Assembly (NCBI GenBank): GCA_021397845.1
Contig: CM038053.1
Coordinates: forward strand, 81,281,157-81,345,156
From: Areca catechu
Taxonomy: Eukaryota > Streptophyta > Magnoliopsida > Arecales > Arecaceae
Length of the DNA: 64,000 bases
Reading direction: 5' to 3'
Of this stretch, positions 20,968 to 32,250 are shown in pieces. Position 1 is the stretch's first letter. Each line of letters starts with the position of its first letter. The position numbers were made by a program, and so were the translations under genes. Under the pieces are notes generated by a model, which saw only the letters and a list, made by a program, of their open reading frames with translations, made no database searches and was not told the origin of the DNA.

Positions 20968-23369
20968 TGTTGGGTTCCGGTGCAACACAGCGGAAGGGTA
21001 ATTTCAAAATTGAAACTAAATTCACACCAAAAACCCTAAACCGGAACTCCTTAAATAAGACTAGAACATATGACAAGCATATCTATGCAAATTAGATTAG
21101 GGTACCAACCTATAATCTCTTATTCCAACAAACTTGAAGTTGAAGGGGCTAACTGAATTCACCAGGCGTCCAGGTGTCCGCCCTCCGATGGTGATCCACA
21201 CAGCAATGATCAAGAACACTATCTCTTGTCCAATGGTTCCTCCTATTGAGTTCTTCTTCCTAGAACTCAATTCTTCGGATTATGGCTGGAATTCTTCCAC
21301 ACAAGAGGTTGCCTCCCTTTCTTTGATCTCTTCTCCTCCTTCCACTAAGACCTTGACCCTCTAAGACACTCTTGTCTTGAAGAAAAGACTTTGTCCTAAG
21401 GGGATTTAGGCTTGTCTTAAATTGGAGGAGAAATTAAGACAAGATGTCTTAATATAAGAAAGAAGGAACAAAATCAGAACTCCTTCTTTCCTTTACCGTC
21501 GAGACCTTCTCTTTTATTCTTGTTCAGCAACAGAGTTTCGACAGAGAAGTCCTCTATAAAGGAAACAATGTAAACAAGAAAAGAGGGAAGGAGTCTTTTG
21601 GAGAGGAAGAAGAAAAAAAAAAGCATTACTCAGTTCTGATTTTTCCTGACCCCTTAAATAGATTTCAGATAGGCGCCCACACATCTCTCCGTAAACTCCT
21701 TCTCATGCCCTTCTCATTTTTTCACGCCCCTTCCCTCCTTCTCACGGCCTTCCAGATTAAATCCCATGGCTTTTGTTAAGGAAAAGTCGCGATGTTTTTA
21801 AAAGAAAGGAGTCGCGAATTTAAATCTCCGAAGAGAAGTTATTTCGCGCAACCGGGAAGCAACAAGTGATTTCTTCCTTTCTTAAAAACCCATCAACCAT
21901 TGGATTCCCATCCAAGGGGCACATCTGAGGTGCTAAAGGAGAGAAAGAATGCTGCCCCATATAAAACATCGAGAATTATATGGAGCGCACCAAGAGTCCA
22001 TGCGCCATGGACTCTTCCAAATGGCGCGCCAAGAGTCCATTAGCGCATGGACTCTTGGCATTTTGGCGTGAAAAATCAAAGGAGCGGGTGGAGCGGCTAG
22101 CCTAGATACTTGGTTAGCCAATAGGGTTAGTTATAATCCCTATAAACTCAATTAGGGTCTAATTTATCCAATTAGAACCCAAATTGAATCAATCTGGAAC
22201 CCTAATTCGAATCCAATTCGAATAGAAGCTAGGATTTGCAAAACCTGCTAGAGTGTCATCATGCAAAATGATTTAATTACAAAATTAAATCCTTGATCAA
22301 TTCTCTTAAGTGTGTGACCCATTGGTTCCATATCTAGCCAGCAGTGGGTTCGAATACAGTTGACCTAATTTGATTAGAACTCTTTCTAATCGATTTAGGT
22401 CAAATCGGGCTTACCCGATTATGATCAATTAGGACTCTTCCTAATAAGTGATCATTCAATTTAATCAACCCACAAGACAAGATTGACGTCTAGCAACGTG
22501 TCATGTCTACCCGAAAGATATGGAAATTCTGGTGAAATACCAAAACTACCCTTCAGTAGAAAGTTACCGTACAATTAAATCCTTCGATCAGCCTGCACCC
22601 AGAATATATTATGGATATGGATATATGTCAATTCCAATATTATATTCATTTCTAGCTCAATCTTATATTGATGATTCAATTATCTTGATATTAGAAATCA
22701 TCTCTAATATCTTTACTTTGATCAAAGATTTCCTGAATCATCATCCGATTGATAACTAGCTGGATGCAATCTCCTCTTACTAAGAGTGATCGATTCCTTG
22801 TTGACCTACTCATACCTTCATATCCAATTCACCATTCCTAGTATCAATCCTGTGCATGACTCAGTGTCATGATTAGAATTGAACCAAAGCATGGGTTCAT
22901 GTACATAAGGTACTTATGCAGTCTCAGGTCAAAGGATTACTTGTACCACTCCCACTATGAGAACCTTCTATTGACATGTAGCTAAGACTCCATTAGATGT
23001 TCTCAAGTTGGATCATATCAGTGAACTCATTCTCTAATGAGCACCCACATCCTACTATTAGTGTTATACACAAGTGACTGTGAGAGCAGTCACCCTCTCC
23101 AGTATACATGGGATGTGCTAGTCTTACCGGAAAAACCCTCCCCTACTCAGGGTTCCTTTGACTAGGAATATTTTAGATTAAGGTTTTAAGACTTTAGGTC
23201 TCACTGGTATGATCTCATCATAACCCTAAAATCATAGCCCTAATCTATGGGGTTCATCATATAATATAAACACAGCGTATGATGAAAAATAATGCCTTTA
23301 TTAGAATATGTCAATTACAATGGTTTGGGAGATACAACATAGATTGGCTTATAGGGCATATCCCTTTCA
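20968..23369 (-). mobile_element. 3' LTR of Copia B
   Basis: 2402 bp. In element sense it starts TGAAAGGGATATGCCC and ends GGAACCCAACA. The minus-strand TATA-like element TATTTAAGGG is at 21651-21660. It contains alternating aagacaag / cttgtctt phrases around 21360-21450. Confidence 0.93.
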
Positions 23370-23380
23370 ATCTCCCACTT
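23370..23380 (-). promoter_or_regulatory. Polypurine tract of Copia B
   Basis: AAGTGGGAGAT on the minus strand, directly upstream of the 3' LTR start. Confidence 0.85.
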
Positions 23381-23383
23381 GCA

Positions 23384-23850
23384 CTAAAGCCAATCGCCTT
23401 TAAATCTTAACCCCATACACTCGAGGTGGCGATCAAACTCTCGCTGTGGTAGAGCCTTAGTGAATAGGTCTACTATATTGTTCTTTGTATCAACTCTATT
23501 TATGTAGACATCTTGTCTCTCTACTATTTCTCGGACGAGATGGAAGCATCTCAGAATGTGCTTGGACTTATGATGAGCTCTTGGTTCCTTAGCTTGAGCA
23601 ACAGCTCCAGTGTTGTCACAGTAAAGTGGCACTGGGTTTCAATCTCAGGAACAACACCCAACTCTGTGATGAACTTCTTCATCCAGACTGCTTCCTTGGT
23701 GGCTTCACTGACAGCTATGTATTCTGCCTCTGTGGTTGAGTCAGCTACAGTCTGCTGCTTGGTACTCTTCCAACTCACTGCTCCACCATTTAGGGTAAAA
23801 ACATATCCCGAAATGGATTTGCTATCATCAGGGTCTGATTAAAACTAGAA
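23384..23850 (-). pseudogene. Copia B RNase H
   Basis: The minus strand reads MSWKSTKQQTVADSTTEAEY (23778) and ATKEAVWMKKFITELGV. After a frame change it gives PLYCDNTGAVAQAKEPRAHH, KSKHILRCFHLVREIV and NIVDLFTKALPQREFDRHL, ending at 23384. These are the standard Copia RNase H motifs with the acidic residues visible. One frameshift near 23630 breaks it. Confidence 0.9.
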
Positions 23851-24930
23851 TCAGAATAAGCTTCTAGTTTAATCAGAACCACCATAAACCAAAAAATATC
23901 CTTAGTCCTTCTCAGGTACTTAAGAATATTTTTAACTGCTTTCCAATGATCCTCTCTTGGATCAGCCTGAAACCTACTGACAATGCCTAAAGCATATGCC
24001 ACATCAGGCCTGGTACATAACATGGCATACATTATGGACCCTATTGCCGAAGCATAAGGTATAGAATTCATTCTATTTCTTTCTTCAGGTGTCTTAGGAG
24101 ATCCTTTTAGAAAAATGTATGCCTTGACTCATAGGAAGATAACCTCTTTTACTTCCATCCATGCTGAATCTTTTCAGCACTAAGTCAATGTACCTAGATT
24201 GGGATAAACCTAGCATCCTCTTAGATCTATCTCTATAGATCTTAATACCTAGTATATAGGATGCTTCTCCCAAATCTTTCATGGAAAACTGTTTGATAGC
24301 CAAACCTTGACTGATTGCAACATTGGGATATCATTCCCATGAGGAGTATGTCATCTACATACAGAACCAAGAAGACTATGGCACTCCCACTAGTCTTCTT
24401 ATAAACATAGGGTTCATCCACATTTTTGATAAAACCAAACCTTTTATAGTTTCATCAAAGCGGATGTTCCAACTCCTTGAAGCTTGCTTTAATCCATAAA
24501 TGGATTTCTTTAGCTTGCATACTTGATTAGGTTTATTCTTTGAAATAAAACCTTCTGGCTGTGACATGTAGACTTCTTCCTCAAGGAAACCATTGAGGAA
24601 TGCAGTCTTCACATCCATCTGCCAGATCTCATAATCGTGGTATGCTGCTATAGCAAGTAAAATCCGGATTGATTTGAGCATGGCAACAGGTGAATGTTTC
24701 ATCATAATCAATTCCCTATTTTTGTCTAAAACCTTTTGCCACTAATCTGGCTTTATAGGTTTCAACTTGGCCATCAGCCCCAATCTTTTTCTTATAGACC
24801 CATTTGCACCCAATAGGATTAACACCCTCTGGTGCATCGACCAAAGACCATACTTGGTTTACATTCATAGAGTCTATCTCGGATTCCATGGCTTCTTGCC
24901 ATCTATCTGAATCAGTACTCAAGATAGCTT
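23851..24930 (-). pseudogene. Copia B reverse transcriptase
   Basis: From 24922: DRWQEAMESEIDSMNVNQVW, NPIGCKWVYKKKIGADGQVE, TYKARLVAKGFRQK, then after frame changes QMDVKTAFLNGFLEEEVYMS, PEGFISKNKPNQVCKLKKSI, YGLKQASRSWN. An intact catalytic YVDDILL lies near 24350, followed by FSMKDLGEASYILGIKIYRD, RYIDLVLKRFSM and AIGSIMYAMLCTRPDVAYAL. The order after integrase is typical of Copia. At least four frameshifts or stops (about 24715, 24430, 24310, 24090). Confidence 0.92.
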
Positions 24931-25815
24931 CGTATAGGTCAGAGGTTCATCATTTGAATGACTTGGGCTTCATTATTTTCAATAATAAACCCATACCTCT
25001 CAGGTGCCCGTGGCACTCTATCAGACCTACGGGGAGGAGTTTTGTGTTCTGGTTCTGTCCTAACTATATGTTCTAATGGTTGAGAACTGTCTATCTGTGT
25101 TTCTTGTACTTCTCCAAGTTCAACAGTTCTACCATTGCCCTTTTCTAAAATGAACTCTTTTTCTAGAAAAGTGGCATGCCTGCTGACAAAAATCTTTTAT
25201 TCAGTAGGATGGTAAAACAGATATCCTCTACCCTCTCTAGGATATCCTACAAATAGACATTTATCCGCTCTAGGTTCCAACTTATGTCCAAAATTTCTTT
25301 TAACATAAGCTGGCATCCCCATACCTTAAAATATTTAAGATACGGTTTCTTTCCACTCCAATTTCATATGGAGTACTAATAATGGATTTAGAAGGTACTT
25401 TGTTCAGAATGTAATAGAAGTTTCTAGGGCATGACCCCAGAAGGAAATGGTAAATTTATGAAGCACATCATGGATCGTACCATATCTAATAAGGTACGAT
25501 TCCTCCTTTCAGCTATACCATTTAGCTGTGTGTATAAGGAGGGGTCCATTCAGAAAGAATTCCATTAACTTTAAGATAGTCTAAAAACTCCGTGGATAAG
25601 TATTCTCCTCCTCGATCAGAATGAAGAATTTTAATACTTTTCCCGGTTTGTTTTTCGACCATACTTTGATACTCCTAAATTTATCAAAGGCTTCAGATTT
25701 ATGTTTCATAAGATACACACATCCGAACCTAGATAAATCATCTGTAAAAGTGATAAAATATGAGTATCCACCTCTGGCCTGAGTTGTCATTGGACCACAT
25801 ACATCAGTATGTATA
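24931..25815 (-). pseudogene. Copia B integrase
   Basis: The minus strand shows VCGPMTTQARGGYSYFITF and TDDLSRFGCVYLMKHKSEAF with the first catalytic Asp region, a decayed middle, GHALE and a late LLNPLLVLHMKLEW region. The C-terminal part reads HKLEPRADKCLFVGYPREGR and FVSRHATFLEKEFI. The DDE core is interrupted by stops near 25580 and after 25540. The linker to RT contains PRRSDRVPRAPERYGF. Confidence 0.85.
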
Positions 25816-26116
25816 AGTCCTAATAACTCAGTTGACCTTTCTCCATGTCCGTAAATGGAGTCTTGGTCATCTTACCCATGAGACATGATTCGCAAGTTCC
25901 TAATGATTCATACTCATAAGGATCAAGGAATTTTTCCTTGTATAACTTGCTTATCCTAGACTCATTAACATGACCAAGTCGATGATGCCAAAGTAAAGTA
26001 TCATTAAAGTCTTCTCTTTTTCTTTTATTATTGACATGAAAAACACTATCATTGGAAGAAAGAGTTAAGAGCCCATTGCTAAATATGCCAGAACAAATAA
26101 TTTTATTAGACAACAT
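25816..26116 (-). pseudogene. Copia B GAG-pre-integrase domain
   Basis: LLWHHRLGHVNESRISKLYK followed by CESCLMGKMTKTPF gives the H-H-C-C zinc-binding N-terminal region of integrase. A clean frame of 98 codons ends near 25820, just before the integrase core. Confidence 0.9.
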
Positions 26117-27270
26117 TATCGAGCAACCAGTTTCGTTACATCCATTACATATCCTTGTTTTAATAACAAAGGAATAGATATAATGTTCCTAATAATCTTA
26201 GGCATATAATAACAATTTTCTAACTCCAAGATCTTCCCTGAAGGCAACTTCAGAATATAGGTCCCTACAGCTTCTGCTTGGATGATATCACCACTAGCAC
26301 CGTAGAGATTGAAGTCACCTTCCTTCAATACTTTAAGCTTGTGGAGGTCCTGCAAAGATTTGCATATATGGTAACCACAAGCGGTATCCAATACCCAAGT
26401 ATTTGATATAGATGAATTTAATGTCAATATAGCATGTATCTCATACATACCTTTTGGCGCATCTGATGCACCAGGCTTCACAGTTGCAAGGTAAGCCCTG
26501 CAATTTCTTTTCCAATGTCCCGCTTTGCCGCAAAAGAAATAGGTCGACTGTTTGGAGGCCTTCTTTCCTTTCTTATTCTTATTGATGCCACCCTTAGGGT
26601 TTAGCCTCCTATTAAAACCCTTTTTTCCTGATTTCTTCTTATTGGTCTTACCAACAAGAAGAAGTGGAGCCTTTTCTTTCTTAACATGGCTCTCCATTGT
26701 TTTTAACATATTTAACAGCTCAGGCAAGGAAGTGTTCAGTTTGTTCATGTGATAATTCAAGACAAACTGAGAAAATGACTCCGGGATTGATTGCAGGATT
26801 AAATCCTGATTCAACTCCCCATCCATGATAAAACCTAATTGACCCAATCTGGTGATTAAGTCAATTACCTTCAGAACATGATCCTGAATGGATGTTCCCT
26901 CTGTCATCCTAGCATGGAATAACTGTTAGATATTTCATATCTAGCAGTTCTACTATGTTCTCCATAAAGCTCTTTTAAATAAGCATTATGGATTGAGTAT
27001 CCATGCTTTCATGCTGTCTCTGTAACTCATTGGTCATAGAGGCTAGTATGATACACTTGACAGTGAGGGAGTCATTCTGCCACATTTTGTATGTGGCCAT
27101 ATCTTCCTGTGTGGCATCGTCCCCTAGTGGATTAAGACTAGGGGTATCAAGAATATAAGAAAGTTTTTCTGAACTCAGCACAATCTTTAAATTTCTCAAC
27201 CAGTCCAATAGTTCGGACCAGTCAGTTTGTTGGTATCTAAGATACTTCGCAGTGATAATGAAGATGCCAT
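26117..27270 (-). pseudogene. Copia B gag and protease
   Basis: The start ATG is at 27270 (MASSLSLRSILDTNKLTGPN), matching Copia 3 at 53424. A one-base change breaks the frame near 27210, then MDWLRNLKIVLSSEKLSYIL and TYKMWQNDSLTVKCIILASM. A second break near 26975 leads to a 263-codon frame (26907-26116). This contains RLGQLGFIMDGELNQDLILQ, a Lys-rich stretch and a zinc knuckle YFFCGKAGHWKRNC whose first Cys is Tyr. It ends with a protease motif WVLDTACGYHIC (Ala where Gly is usual) and SIPLLLKQGYVM. Both motif changes suggest loss of function. Confidence 0.9.
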
Positions 27271-28418
27271 TTATCTACATTTAATAAAGACAATGCATAA
27301 GCAAACAACCATGAAATGACTTACATAATTAAATTAGGTCTTCAATTTAATTATGTGTCCCATTATTTTATCAAAAATCATAGCCCTCACTATGATAATC
27401 GAGAAGAACCCTGATCGATTTTTTTTATGAGATTGAGATCCTAATAACTTATAAAAGATCTTGCAAAAAACAACAAATCTTTTATAAGCTCAAAGGTAGG
27501 AAACTCTTCCAATTATATCTCATATAATAATTCTCAAGAAGTAACTTGGCCTCTAGAACATTATTAGTCTTGCAGAAAACACAACAAACCATAATGTTCT
27601 AGTTAAGTCAAGACCCTTTCATTTCTATACAATCAATACTCAAATATAATGCCCTTGCAGATAACACAACAAAGCATTATACTGAATATACTATAAGCAT
27701 ATCTATGCACTAGACTAGTATTATGTCAATCACCATATTAGGTCTTGCAGATAACACAACAAACCTAATGTGGTTCATAACACAATAATGATCCAGCATG
27801 AAGGAAGGCCAATATATAGTATTTTTAACACTAAGCATTTTAGTCAAGATTTAAATTTAATCAAATCGGCCAGGCAAGTGGAAGAGATGTGGGAGTCCCC
27901 CCGTTGCTTTCCTAGACACTAATAAAAATTGGCCAGGTCAGTCAACAAAACCAATTAAAACCAAATTCTCTTTACCTTCCCAGAACCACCTTTCTAGACC
28001 CGAATGATCAATTGTACATCATGACTAGTGATTCTTATTAGTTAAATATACTAAGACTTAATATAATTTTTAAGATGAGGGATTTATAAATTGCCAGCAC
28101 ATTCTTATAGAACGTATCACAATCAACATATCACTCTTATAAATAAACAATTATGTGCTAAGTGTGTCATCATACTAGGACAACCATTTACCACATAATG
28201 GATCCACCATTATGCCAGGGCAACCTTATTTCAGTATGATGACTTCAAAACTAAACATATCTCTATAATAATTAGGGTTTGAGTGAAAAACCCTAACTAG
28301 TGGCATACATCAAAACATATATGCAATCAAAGATATGCTAAGTGTAGTAGCATATTAGGATTTAAAAACCCTAATATGTAACATACAAACTATCATAGAT
28401 TATAGTCCTAATTAAGGT
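27271..28418 (-). other. Structured leader of Copia B
   Basis: No open frame between primer site and gag. It is densely filled with perfect inverted repeats. Four share a loop (see the hairpin entry). Others are atcata/tatgat (27378-27397 region), gtcatcatact/agtatgatgac enclosing cataatgg/ccattatg (28166-28245) and catattagg/cctaatatg (about 28350-28380). It would be the 5' untranslated part of genomic RNA. Confidence 0.75.
27448..27773 (-). repeat. Four hairpins with conserved loop and unrelated stems
   Basis: The plus-strand arms are cttataaaagat/atcttttataag (27448-27459/27477-27488), ctagaacattat/ataatgttctag (27553-27564/27591-27602), tataatgc/gcattata (27645-27652/27674-27681) and ccatattaggt/acctaatgtgg (27733-27743/27763-27773, one mismatch). 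All four loops contain a version of cttgcagataacacaacaaa (RNA sense TTTGTTGTGTTATCTGCAAG). Stem sequence differs completely between hairpins while pairing is kept. Confidence 0.85.
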
Positions 28419-28431
28419 GGCTCTGATACCA
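28419..28431 (-). promoter_or_regulatory. Primer binding site of Copia B
   Basis: On the minus strand TGGTATCAGAGCC, a perfect match to the initiator tRNA-Met complement, one base (a T, 28432) after the LTR end. Confidence 0.95.
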
Positions 28432-28432
28432 T

Positions 28433-30842
28433 TGTTGGGTTCTGGTGCAACACAGTGGAAGGATAATTTCAAAATTGAAACTAATTCACACCAAAAACCT
28501 AAACCAGGAACTCCTTAAATAAGACTAGAACATATGACAAGCATATCTATGCAAATTAGGATTAGGGTACCATCCTGTAATCGCTTATTCCAACAAACTT
28601 GAAGTTGAAGGGGCTAACTAAATTCACCAGGCATCCAGGTGTCCGCCCTCCGATGGTGATCCACACAGAGCAATGATCAAGAACACTATCTTCTTGTCCA
28701 ATGGTTCCTCCTATTGAGTTCTTCTTCCTAGAACTCAATTCTTCGAATTATGGCTGGAATTCTTCCACACAAGAGGTTGCCTCCCTTTCTTTGATCTCTT
28801 CTCCTCCTTCCACTAAGACCTTGACCCTCTAAGACACTCTTGTCTTGAAGAAAAGACTTTGTCCTAAGGGGATTTAGGCTTGTCTTAAATTGGAGGAGAA
28901 ATTAAGACAAGAATGTCTTAATGTAAGAAAGAAGGAACAAAATCAGAACTCCTTTCCTTTACCGTCGGAGACCTTCTCTTTTATTCTTGTTCAACAATAG
29001 AGTTTCGACAGAGGAGTCCTCTGTAAAGGAAACAATGTAAAACAAGAAAAGAGGGAAGGAGTCTTTTGGAGAGGAAGAAGAAATAAAAGCATTACTCGGT
29101 TCTGATTTTTCCTGACCCCTTAAATAGATTTCAGATAGGCACCCACACATCTCTCCGTAAACTCCTTCTCACGCACCTTCTCATTTTCCTCACGCCCCTC
29201 CCCTCCTTCTCACGGCCTTCCAGATTAATCCCACACAGCCTTTCTTAAAGGAAAGTCATGATGTTTTTAAAAGAAAGGAGTCACAAATTTAAATCTCTGA
29301 ATAGATGTTATTTCGCGCAACCGGAAGCAACAAGTGATTTCTTCCTTTCTTAAAAACCCCATCAATCGTTGGATTCCCATCCAAGGGGGCACATCTGAGG
29401 CGCTAAAGGAAGAAGAATGCCGCCCCATATAAAAACATCGGAGAATTATATGGAGCGCACCAAGAGTCCATGCGCCATGGACTCTTCCAAATGGCGCGCC
29501 AAGAGTCCATTAGCGCATGGACTCTTGGCATTTTGGTGTGAAAACTCAAAGGAGTGGATGGAGGGGCTAGCCTAGATACTTGGTTAGCCAATAGGGTTAG
29601 CCATAATCCCTATAAACTCAATTAGGATCTAATTAGATCCAATTAGAACCCAAATTGAATCAATCTGGAACCCTAATTCGAATCCAATTCTAATAGAAGC
29701 TAAGATTTGCAACACCTGCTAGAGTGTCATCATGCAAATGATTTAATACAAAATTAAACCCTTGATCAATTCTCTTAAGTGTGTGACCCATTGGGTTCCA
29801 CATCTAGCCAGCAGTGGGTTCGAATACAAGTTGACCTAATTTGATTAGAACTCTTTTTAATCGATTTAGGTCAAATCGGGCTTACCCGATTATGATCAAT
29901 TAGGACTCTTCCTAATAAGTGATCATTCAATTTAACAACCCACAAGAAAATATTGACATCTAGCAACGTGTCATGTCTACCCGGAAGATATGGAAATTCT
30001 GGTGAAATACCAAAACTACCCTTCAATAGAAAGTTACCGTACAATTAATCCTTCGATCATCCTGTACCCAAATATAATTATGGATATGGATATATGTCAA
30101 TTCCAATATATATTCATTTCTAGCTCAATCTTATATTGATGATTCAATTATCTTGATATTAGAAATCATCTCTAATATCTTTACTTTGATCAAAGATTTC
30201 CTGAATCATCATCCGATTGATAACTAGCTGGATGTAATCTCCTCTTACTAAGAGTGATCGATTCCTTGTTGACCTACTCATTACCTTTATATCCAATTCA
30301 CCATTCCCAGTATCAATCCTATGCATGACTCAGCGTCATGATTAGAATTGAACCAAAGCATGGGTTCATGTACATAAGTACTTATGGCAGTCTCAGGTCA
30401 AAGGATTACTTGTACCACTCCCACTATGAGAACCTTCTATTGACATGTAGCTAAGACTCCATTAGATGTTCTCAAGTTGGATCATATCAGTAAACTCATT
30501 CTCTAATGAGCACCCACATCCTAGTATTAGTGTCATACACAATTTACTGTGAGAGCAGTCACCCTCTTCAGTATACATGGGATGTGCTAGTCTTACCGGA
30601 AACACCCTGATCCCCTACTCAGGGTTCCTTTGACTAGAATATTTTAGATTAAGGTTTTAAGACTTTAGGTCTCACTGGTATGATCTCATCATAACCCTAA
30701 AATCATAGCCCTAATCTATGGGGTTCATCATATAATAATAAACACAGCGTATGATGAAAAATAATGCCTTTATTAGAATATTGTCAATTACAATGGTTTG
30801 GGAGATACAACATAGATTGGCTTGTAGGGCATATCCCTTTTA
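28433..30842 (-). mobile_element. 5' LTR of Copia B
   Basis: 2410 bp, co-linear with 20968-23369. Plus-strand right end is ccctttta where the other LTR has ccctttca, so the first bases of this LTR changed from TG to TA. The TATA-like element TATTTAAGGG is on the minus strand at 29117-29126. Confidence 0.93.
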
Positions 30843-30847
30843 GTGTC

Positions 30848-31972
30848 GACACCTGGAAATGAAGTGTCGACACCTGAGGATCAAGTGTTGACACTTGAAG
30901 AGTGAAGTGTCGACTCAAGGCCTGAGACAAATAGAAAACTTCAGAAAGCACTTTCAGTCAAGTGTCGACACCTGAGCTGAAGTGTCGATACTTGGAAGTG
31001 AAGTGTCGACACTTGGAGAATGAAGTGTCGACACTTGAAACTGAAGTGTCGACACCTGGAGGCGAAGTGTCGACACTTGAATAGTAATGGCTAGTTTTCT
31101 GGGCTATAGAACTTCTCCAACTTGCTTCCAAATGATCATATTTCCTCCCTAACGGCTATAAATGATCATTTAAGTGTTGGAGGCTATATAAACATCAAGA
31201 ATCAAATGAAGAAGTAATCCTTTGGTGAGTTTCTTGAATATTCTTAAAGGATTCAATAGTTGAGTGATTAAAAGCCTTCAAGCTTCCAAGTTTCAAAGAG
31301 AGCATTCAAAGTCTACATCTACAAGCATCAATCAAAGGCTTCATCAACTTGAAGACAAGATCTTCATCAATAATCAAGGGCTTCAAAGAGATTTTTGCTT
31401 TATTTTAGAAAGCTTTTATTGTATTTCATTTAAACTTGCTCTTACATTATTTTACTTAAGGTTTTGGTGAGCCTTGGAAAACCAAAGAGGTTTTTGGTAA
31501 GCCTTTGAAAACGAAAGTGGTTGTTGGTGAGCCTTGAAACCAACTAGGGTTTTACTTGTGAGTCCGAAGCCAAAACAAGTTGTTTAGATTCTTGGTTATC
31601 CCGTAAAACAAAGGGTGGTTGTTGGTGAGGCTTGAAACCAACTAGGGTTTGACTTGTGAGCCCGAAGACAAAACAAGTTGTAAAGGTTGTTGGTGAGCCT
31701 AAGTTATAAAACCAAACTTAGTAGAATTTCTAAGGGATTCTTAGGGAGTGGATGTAGGTGCTTGGTTGGCACCGAACCACTATAATCTTTGTGTTTGTGT
31801 GATTATTCTCCTTATGCTTTTATTTCTTTATTTCCACTGCATTTATTTGGAATACACAAGCACTTGAATTGCATTAGCACATACTTGTTTAGTTCATAGA
31901 TATTTTAAATAGTACAAAAGTTTTATAAAACCCAATTCACTCCCCCTCCCGGATTGCCTACCTGAGCCTACA
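30848..31972 (+). mobile_element. 3' LTR of TR-GAG element, part 2
   Basis: Resumes at the second half of the first palindrome and runs to gcctaca (31972). Further palindromes start at 30862, 30883, 30905, 30960, 30980, 31001, 31023, 31044 and 31065, so this LTR has ten copies against nine in the 5' LTR. It is followed by duplication TGGGG (31973-31977). Confidence 0.92.
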
Positions 31973-31977
31973 TGGGG

Positions 31978-32250
31978 GAATCATTCAGTGCCCTGCGACA
32001 TCATCAAATGATGCTAAACCCGATGAAGTGCACCTTTGGGATTACTTCGGGCACGTTTCTGGGTTTCCTCATTACCAAGCGAGGGATTGAAGCAAATCCT
32101 GAGAAAATTCAGGCCCTTAAAGACATGAGGCATCCATCCTGCAAGAAGGAAGTCCAACAACTAACAGGGAGGATCGCTTCCTTAAGTAGGTTTATCTCTC
32201 GCTCAGTCGAGAAATGTCTTCCATTTTTCAAAGTACTTCGGTAGCCTCGG
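31978..32250 (+). pseudogene. Gypsy A reverse transcriptase, part 2
   Basis: Continues directly from 16623: ESFSALRHHQMMLNPMKCTF, GITSGTFLGFLITKRGIEAN, VQQLTGRIASLSRFISRS, CLPFFKVLR, then a stop. The same order is seen uninterrupted in gypsy E at 60945-61210, which proves that 16624-31977 is an insertion. Confidence 0.92.

Larger units (their letters stand above)
20968..30842 (-). mobile_element. Copia element B, complete with two LTRs and target duplication
   Basis: LTRs at 20968-23369 and 28433-30842 are flanked by a perfect duplication GTGTC (20963-20967 and 30843-30847). On the minus strand it runs 5' LTR (28433-30842), tRNA-Met primer site (28419-28431), leader, gag, PR, IN, RT, RNase H, polypurine tract and 3' LTR. 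Total 9875 bp with unusually long 2.4-kb LTRs for Copia. The two LTRs differ by scattered single-base changes and indels, so insertion is relatively recent, yet the coding region is already broken. Confidence 0.95.
16624..31972 (+). mobile_element. Gag-only LTR element (TR-GAG type, SIRE-like), split by Copia B
   Basis: The LTRs at both ends begin TGTTGACTCTG and end gcctata or gcctaca. They are flanked by a perfect 5-bp duplication TGGGG (16619-16623 and 31973-31977) in the RT of gypsy A. It has a tRNA-Met primer site at 17966, a Copia-type gag (18020-18908), a remnant linker ending KVWVPKIFT, then 1.3 kb without coding and a polypurine tract before the 3' LTR. There is no RT, RNase H or IN. 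Without Copia B the element is about 5.5 kb. Gag-only elements with LTRs are known in plants as TR-GAG and depend on other elements for reverse transcription. Confidence 0.9.

Noticed and set aside
22520..22759. Open frame in the Copia B LTR
   Set aside because: Frame not kept in the second LTR (indels at 30050-30110), so it is not coding.
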